Source: Agromyces sp. 3263 (GTDB taxonomy: Bacteria > Actinomycetota > Actinomycetes > Actinomycetales > Microbacteriaceae). From it: DNA of 64,000 nt. The stretch lies in assembly GCF_031456545.1 (NCBI RefSeq), contig NZ_JAVDUV010000001.1:2542001-2606000 (forward strand), given 5' to 3'. Made by a program: the position numbers and the translations under genes. The notes beneath the pieces are model-generated. The model was given only the letters and a program-made list of their open reading frames with translations, did not search any database and was not told where the DNA came from. Positions 15,001 to 24,000 of the stretch are shown here, piece by piece (within the stretch, counting starts at the first letter, position 1; each line of letters opens with the position of its first letter).

Positions 15001-18000
15001 TGCGGGTCTCGCCGCTCTCGCCGACGACGTCGCGCTCGAAGCATCCGCCGGCATCTTCCTCACCGAGACCGACGGCTACCTGCGCCTGCTCTTCGCCCAC
15101 GCGACCGCGGGGAACATCCGGATCACGGTGCGCGAGTCGGCCGAGTTCGACGAAGACCTCTACCTGATCCGCAACGGCAGCGCGAACTTCGCCGAGGACA
15201 ACTCGACGGCGCCGGGCAACAGCCCCGACCACCTGCGCGACATCCCGAACGGCACGGTGTTCGCCGAGCAGGGGAGCGTGGAGCTGCGCGTCGGCGACGA
15301 CATCACGCTGCACCAGAACTCGCAGATCCTCGCCGACCTCTCGATCGACCTCCGCGGCGACTTCGGCAACCTCGACACGAACGGGACGCTCGCCGTGCCC
15401 GACCCCGAGCACGGCACCACGATGATCCTGCGCGGCCGCATCATCGCCGACTGCGTGGTCACGCTCGGCGGCGCCTCCGGCTACCCCGTGGGCACCTGCG
15501 CACCGTCGGCCGCGAACCCGGTCGCCGGCCGCCAGACGAACGTCTGGGGCGGCAGCGACGTCGACCTCATCGACCTCGGCGACCCGAGCGGCCTCGACCT
15601 CGCGCAGACGACGAACGCGGCGCTCAACAAGGAGCAGTTGGGCGACCCCGGGTACATCTTCTTCGGCTCGAAGGCGACGATCCACGGCAACGCGACGCTC
15701 GCCTCGGGCACCGCCGACGGTGAGGACCGCATCACCGTCTGGTACCTCCAGTCGATGAACGTCGTGACGAGCCCCACCGGCCTGCAGACGGGCACGGGAG
15801 CCGGCCACACCCTGAACCTCGACGGCCAGGGCGAGAGCGACTCCTACGCCGTGTACACGAACGGCAGCCACGGCAACATCCGCAACTACGTCATCAACGT
15901 GCTCGACACCGGCGCCCCCGACGCGGGCGTCGACGAGCTCGCGATCTACGGCGCCGACAACCTCGCGGCCGCGTACAACGGGTACCTGCCGGGCACCACG
16001 ACGAACGCCGCGACCGACGACATCTTCCTGCTGCGGGCACTGAAGTGCATCGACGACGAGAGCCCGTTCGCCCTGAGCGCGGGCGTGCCGAGCGGATGCC
16101 TCACTCCCACCGAGCTCGCGAACCACCCGGCCTTCGTCGCCCTCCTGGCCGGCTCCGGGGCGGCCGACGGCGGTATCGGCAGCTACCGCGACCGCATCGC
16201 CGGCAACGAGCCGAGCCCGCTCGTGCAGCGCATCAACTACGACACCGCGATCAACGGCCGCATCTCGGTCTTCGGGCAGGGCGGCAACGACGCGTTCTAC
16301 GTCGACGACACGACGGCGACGATCACGCTCGACGGCGGCGCGGGCAACGACACGTTCCAGATCGGCCAGATCTTCGGCACCCAGCGCGACGGGCAGTCGG
16401 CGCCCGACGGCGGGGCACTGCTGCCGGCCGACACCTTCCCGTCGCTGGTGCCGACGACGCGCGGCTGGCTGAGCCCGGGCACCCACGCCCCGCTCCTCGC
16501 CACCGGCGGCACCGGGAACGACCGGTTCACGGTCTACTCGAACCAGGCCGAGCTCCAGCTCAACGGCGACGACCACAACGACCTGTTCGTCGTGCGGGCC
16601 TTCGCGATCGCCGCGGTCTGCGACGCGAACGCCGACAACATCGCCGGCTGCGGACTCACCGACGTCGACTACCGCCCGGCGAACGGCGTCTTCCCGACCG
16701 ACGCCGCCGACGGCGCCGACGACGGCAAGTGCGTGCTCGCGGGCGGGTACATCCGCTTCGACAACAACAACGACAACGTCTGCAACAACGCCGATGCGCA
16801 CCTCACGTTCACCCACCTCGCGGGCTCGAACATCGACCTCGACCACACGATGTGGGAGGACGACGTCATCCCGCTCGATGCGAACGGCGTCGCGGTGCCC
16901 GTGATCGGCCTCGGCTTCTCGACCTCGCGTCCCCTCGACATCCGCGCCGGCGGCGGCGAGGACGAGGTGCAGTACAACGTCAACGCCCCCGTGAACGTCG
17001 ACGGCGGCACCGGCTTCGACAAGCTCGTCATCCTCGGCACCGAGTTCGCCGACGACTTCGCCATCACCGACACGGCCATCTACGGCGGCGGGCTCAACGT
17101 GAAGTACACCACCGTCGAGATCGTCGAGGTCGACGGGCTCGAGGGCGACGACCAGTTCTTCGTGCAGTCGACGGCCTACGGGGTGGCCTACCGGGTCATC
17201 GGCGGGCTCGGCTCCGACCTGATCAGCGTGACCGGTGACGTCACCGCCGACATCGTGACGCGCGAGCTCGAGGGGCTCTCGGGCGCGGTCGACCACCTCG
17301 TCACGGCGCCGAACGACCCCGGCTACGACGGGCTGCCGACCGACGGCGTGCCCTACAACGTGGCCACCGGCGCGGGCGGGATCGTCGTCATCCGCGAGCA
17401 CACCGGCGGCACGGCCGTGCGGGAGGGTGCGGCGGGCTCCGAGGTCGTGAAGAGCTACGACTACTACACCGTCGAGCTCGCCGTGAAGCCCACCGCGAAC
17501 GTCTACGTGACCGTCTCGGCGGCGTGGTCGCCGTCGCAGGAGGCGAATGGCGCCGACCTCAACCCCGCCCCGCTCGCCGACGGCATCGGCGACACGGTCT
17601 GGCTCTGCATCGGCACCGCCGACAGCCAGTGCGACGAGTTCAGCGAGTTCCAGCGTCACAAGGTCGTGAACGGCGTCGTGGTCGACGAGAACGGCCGCGC
17701 GGTCGTGCTCACCTTCACCACCGTCGGCGACAACTGGAAGACCCCGCAGCGCGTCTACCTGTGGGCGGTCGACGACCCGCGTGCCGAGGGCGATCGCATC
17801 GTGGTGATCCAGCACTCGGTGATCAGTGACGACCTGCGCTTCCACGGGGCGGCCGTGCGCCAGGTGAACGCGCTGGTCTACGACAACGACACCCCGGGCG
17901 TCTACGCCGTGCCGGTGACCCCGGGCGGCAGCACGGTCGACGGACGCACCATCGTCATCGAGGGCAGCGCCGCGACCGAGCGGACCGACGACATCCTGCT

Positions 18001-21000
18001 CTCGCTCGCGAAGAAGCCGGCCGTGGGCGACACCATCTGGGTGCGCATCTGGATGGACGCCGACAGCCAGCGCCTCATCACCCTCGACTTCTCGGCGGTG
18101 CCCGCGGCGCGCTGGCAGCAGTTCTCCGACGGCAACGGCGGCACCTACTACGCCGTGAGCTTCGACTCGACGAACTGGAACGTGCCGCTGCGCATCATCG
18201 TGCACGCCCGCAACAACTCCGACCCGGGCGACGCGCTCACAGCGGTCATCAACTACCAGCTCGACGCGCTGCTCACCACGCCGGCCGCCGCAGCCGCCTA
18301 CCCGTTCCCGAACCTCCGCAGCGGACCGCAGCGCACCGACGTGCTCGTCTACGACGACGAGACCCCGAACGTCGTGTCCATCCCGACCGGCACCGACACC
18401 GTCATCGTCAAGTGCGGCAACGAGGCCTGCACGATCCCCGGTGGCACCGACGGGTACACGATCCGGCTCACGAAGGCGCCGAACGGCACCGTGACGATCG
18501 CGCTCCTCACCGACGGCCTCGTCGACGTGGTCTCGGTCGGCGGCGTCGCGGTCACCCCCGCCGGCTACCAGGTCGTCGGCGGAGACGTCCCGAGCCGCCG
18601 GTTCCTCGGCAACCTGGGCTTCGCGGGCAACACCGTCACCCGGGCGAACGGCAGCGACCTCGGCAGCTTCGTCGACGAGGGCTTCGTCGCCGGCCAGCGC
18701 ATCCGCATCTCCTCGTGCGGCGTCACCGTCTACACGATCGTGGGCGTTCCGGCCGACGGCAAGAGCCTCGTGCTGAACGCGTCGGTCGCGGGCTGCGGCT
18801 CGGGCACCGGCTCGAGCATCAACCTCCTCACCCGCTCGGGCATCTGGGACGGCACCGCGACGACCGAGTTCGTCGGCGGCGCCTGGCGCCTCGTACGGCC
18901 GCTCTCGGGCAGCTGGCTCGCCGACGGATTCGCCGAGGGACAGTGGGTCGAGATCTGCCAGGGCGGCACCTGCATCCGGGCGAAGATCGCGGTGATCCGC
19001 GGCGACAACGCCGGGCACGACGAGAAGCTCGAGCTGCGGGCCTTCGGCCTCTCGGGCGACTCCCTCGCCGCCTTCCTCTCGGGCGGCCAGTTCACCGTCG
19101 TGCGCATCGCCGCGGTCGTGACCTTCGTCGCGGCAGGCAACGACTACGCGACCGAGAAGGTCATCGAGCTGCGGGCGGATGTCGCGTACAGTCAGCCGAT
19201 CCAGCGCCAGGGCGTGAAGATCTTCCCGGCCTCCACACACCTCGTGTCGAAGCTGCGCGGCCCGCTCGCCGTCGAGGGCGGCGTCAGCGGCGCCGACCGG
19301 TCGCTCGAGCTCGGACTCAAGCTGCCGGGGGAGCAGGACGGCCCGCTGTTCGCGATCGCGACGCAGGCGCCCGAGACCAAGCAGATCGACATGCTGAACA
19401 TCTACAACGACTCCAGCCAGGCGCACGGCCGCGGGGTCATGAACAGCACGTCGCTCACGGGCTTCGGCATGGCGAAGAGCCTCGACTTCGGGGCGGGCTA
19501 CGGCGGCGCCGAGGGGCAGACCTTCGGTGAACCGCAGGTCTTCCCGGGCGGCATCAGCTACGGCACCGTGCAGTTCGTCGACGGCCGCTTCGTGACGAAC
19601 GGCGCGAAGAGCTCGATCGAGATCTTCAACCTCATGCTCGGCGTCGGCAACGACCGGTTCGACATCCAGGGCACGCTGCAGCCCGACGATGCGGTGAAGC
19701 TCACGGGCACCGTCGTGCTCGGGGCATCCGCGGGTCAATTCGGCTCGACGCACCGCCTCAGCCGGCAGGCGCCGTTCGACTGGAAGGCCCAGGGCTTCCT
19801 CGTCGGCATGCCCGTGACGATCAGCGGCATGACCGGCCTCTGGAAGGTCGTCGGCTTCGGCGACGACGATCCGGGCGACACGACCGACAACACGGTCATG
19901 TACCTCAAGCTGCTCAGCGGAACGGCGGCGACCGGCACGGCGCTGCGCACGATCATCGGCACGGACGTCCCGGTGACGACGACGACCCCGGTCGTCATCA
20001 CGCCGAACGTCACGGGCGATGGCGGCACCGTCACCCGCTCGACGGGCAGCTGGGCCGCCGACGGCTTCGTCGTGGGCCAGCTCGTGATGATCCAGGGCCT
20101 CACCGGCCAGTGGCGGCTCATGGCGATCTCCGCCGACGGCAGGACCCTCACCCTGCAGCGCGGCGACGTCATCGCGGCCCCCGTCGCCGGTTCGCCGACG
20201 GTGTTCGTGCCAGGCCCGCACGGTGGCATCACCGCCGTGCACGGCGGCGGCAACTCGCCCGTGCAGAACTCGTTCGCGATGGTGCGCTCGCTGCCCACGG
20301 CCGGCGCCCCGGCCGGCACCGCTCTCGTGCTCACCCGCCTCGACGGGCTGCCGTGGGGCCTCACGCCGTCCCTCGCGGGCAGCGGCTACGTCGTCGGCAA
20401 CCCGTACGGCACCGGCCCGCAGCACGTCCAGCTCGCCGGCGAGAGCTTCACGCGCCTGATCCTCGGCTTCGGCAACGCGCCGTGCCCCTACGCCGACCCG
20501 TTCCCGCACTGCGGCGAGGGCACGGTCATGTACCTGTCCGGACCCGTCTACGGCGGCCCGCTCGGCACGGTCGCGACGACGGTGCACGTGGCGAAGCCCG
20601 TGGAGGTCACGGTCACCGCGCCGATCCAGGTGCACACCGACTTCATCGTCCGCACCGACGCCGGCTCGTTCGCCGCCGACGGCTTCAAGGTCGGCATGCA
20701 GGTGCGCATCTCGGGCATGCCGAGCGCGTACACGATCAAGTCGATCTCGGCCGACGGCAAGACCATGACGTTCTGGAACGTCGCGTTCCAGCCCACCGTG
20801 TCGCTGAACGCCGCCGGGGCGGCGGTCTGGAGCGCCCCGCTGTTCACCGTCACCGGGTACGACCCGCTGCGCGACGGCGGCCCCCGCATCGGCGGGGACA
20901 CCATCACCGTCTGCAACCTCGTGAACCCGATCGACGGCGTCGCCTGCGACCTCGAGCAGACGGCCGGTCCGAACTCGCCGCTCGTCGTCTACGGCGACAC

Positions 21001-24000
21001 CTCGCAGGACGGCGTCTGGTACTCGGGCCACCCGTCCGACGTGCTCGGCATGGAGTTCGGCCCGAAGCCGTTCGACCCGTTCACGCACATCCCCGACGCC
21101 GAGAACGAGGACGACGAGTGGATGCTCGGCCTCGCGCACCCCTACGACAACGCGGGCAACGACATCATCGACGCCTCCGGGCTCTTCGCCCACCGCGCCG
21201 CGACCAACCTGCCGACCGTCGGCTTCTCGGCTTACGGCGGACTCGGCGACGACCTCATCATCGGCAGCCAGGCGGGCGACCACCTCGCCGGCGGCTCGGG
21301 CGACGACGAGATCCGCGGCCTCCGCGGGGTCGACCACATCTACGGCGACTCGGGCATGAACGCGAACCTCTTCACGAGGGCGCTCGAGATCCCGGTCAGC
21401 GACCGTTCGCCGAAGCCCTCGGTGACGGGCGCGGGATACCTCGACAACGGCACGACGATCCAGCCCTACCCGTCGCCGGTGCGCGACGACCTGCTCGTCG
21501 CCGGTCGCGACCTGCTCTTCGGCGACGGCGTCGGCACGCTCGGCGGCGGCCCCGAGTCGGCCTACGACGACATCGTCTTCGGCGACCACGGCGAGATCGT
21601 GCAGAACGGCCCGGCCGCCTCCAACACGGCCGACCCGAACCTCCCCGACCCGCGCCTCCAGCGCATCCAGACCACCGCGATCTCGACGATCAGCTCGATC
21701 GAGAGCCGCAACCTGCAGCGCGGCTCCGACGACGTCGTCTTCGGCGGCCTCGGGCGCGACGTACTCGTCGGCGGCGCCGGCCACGACTCGGTCGACGGCG
21801 ACGAGGCCGACGACATCCTCTTCGGCGACAACGTGACCTTCGTGCGCACGCCCGGCGACTGGACGAGCCCGCGCTTCCAGACCCTCTGCGGCACGCTCCT
21901 CTACAGCCGCACCGATCGCGTGAACGCCTGCGGCGGCGTGGTGGGCGAGGACAACTCGGGCCTCCTCCTCGTCGACGGCACGCCGCGCGCCTACCGCGAC
22001 CCCGACGGTGCGCCGTGGTGGGCCGAGTACGACGTCACGAACCTCTTCCACACCTTCGCGTTCGATGAGGGCACATCGGGCGCCGGCAGCTTCGGCAACG
22101 ACTACCTGGCCGGCAGCCAGGCGCACGACGTGATCCTCGGCCAGCTCGGCAACGACACGATCCAGGGCGACGGCGGCATCGAGAGCGCCTTCGCGAGGAT
22201 GACGGATGACCCGACGGTCACCTGGCACGTCGGTGCGAGCCGCACGCCGCTCGGCTGCGTCGGCACCCCGGGAGCGATGGTCTGCGACTCCACCGGCGTG
22301 CTCGTGGTCGTGCCGTCGTTCGAGGCGGCGACCGACGGCGAGGACTACCTCGAGGGCAACGCCGGCAACGACCGCATCTTCGGCAACCTCGGCCAGGACG
22401 ACATCGTCGGCGGGTCGAGCGACTTCTTCAGCCTCGTGACCGCCGACCTGCGCCCCGACGGCCTGCCCACGCCCGGCGCCTGGTACGGGCCGAAGGACGA
22501 CCGCGGTGCCGACCTGCTCTTCGGCGGTGCGGGCACGCAGATCGGCATCAACAACCAGGTCTCGGGCACGCCGACGGTCCCGGGCCTCGACGGCGGTGTC
22601 CTCGCCGACGGCACGCTCCCGGTGAACATGGACGCACGCGACGCGGACACGATCGTCGCCGACAACGGCCGCATCATCCGGATCGTCGGCATCGAGCACA
22701 CGGACGTGAACACGTCGGGCATCGGCCAGACGCAAGCCGGTCAGCCGAACTACGTCACCTTCAACTACGACATCGGCGGCAGCCAGCGCCTCGTCGTACG
22801 CGGCGTGCACCTGCTCGACTACACGGTCGGTGGTCCCGACTTCGTGCCCCAGAACTTCGGCCTCCCGACCGGCGCCGACTGCAACGGCTCGGCGACGCAA
22901 CCGACCTGCTCCTCGATCCTCGACACGGCCACCGGCGCCTGGAAGACCACGCAGATCGGCGGGCGCGACGAGGTGCACGGCGAGACCGGCGACGACACGG
23001 TCTACGGCGGCGCCGACCACGACGTCATCTACGGCGACGCTCAGAACGACGACCTCATCGGCGGCTGGGGCAACGACTGGATCTCGGGCGGCACCGGCTC
23101 CGACGGCATCCTCGGTGACGACGGCCGCATCTTCACGAGCCGGAACACCGGATGCTCCGTCGCTTCCTCGTCCGTCTGCAACGAGGACGCGGAGCCGCTC
23201 TACGGCATCAAGAAGTTCCGCCAGGTGGACCCCGACACGAAGACGAGCCAGGGCGATGTGCTCGGCGAGTCCATCTCCACGCCGGGCCAGGTGCAGACCG
23301 CGACGATCAACGTGGCCGGCCAGCTCGTCAAGGCCGCCGACCTCACGGTCTACAACCTCGGCCCGAACGAGAACATGAGCCAGCACCAGGTGGCGAACCA
23401 GCCGACGTTCGACGCGAACAACTCCGACGACATCATCTTCGGCGGCTGGGGCGGCGACTGGATCCACGGCGGCGCGGGCGACGACGCGATCTCGGGCGCC
23501 GAGGCCATCGGGGTCGGCGCCACGTCCGGCTACGCGCAGCACTTCTCGCCGATCGGCGACCCGATCGGGCTCGAGCTCATCGACTTCGCCCACCCGTGGA
23601 ACCCGGGTGACGTGCTGCACTTCGGCGCCGACACGAACGCGTGGCACTCGAACAACCACAACGAGATCCGCCTCGGCGAGTTCCTGCTCTACGACGAGTA
23701 CGACCCCCGCCGCGTCATCCTCTTCAACGGAGACGGCACGGTCTGGAAGGGCGGCGCCATCCCGTGGACGCGGCCGTTCTTCCTGAACAACGAGGCGCTC
23801 TCCGGCAACTGGGTGGTCGCCTGCATCGCCGTGGACAACCAGGGCAACTGCACGCAGTTCACGACCCTGGATCCGCTCATCGGCGTACACCAGCCCTCCG
23901 ACGGCGACGACGTGCTCTTCGGAGACCTCGGCAACGACTGGGCGGTGGGTGGCACCGGTCAGGACACGATCTGGGGCGGCTGGGGCAACGACCTCTCCAA

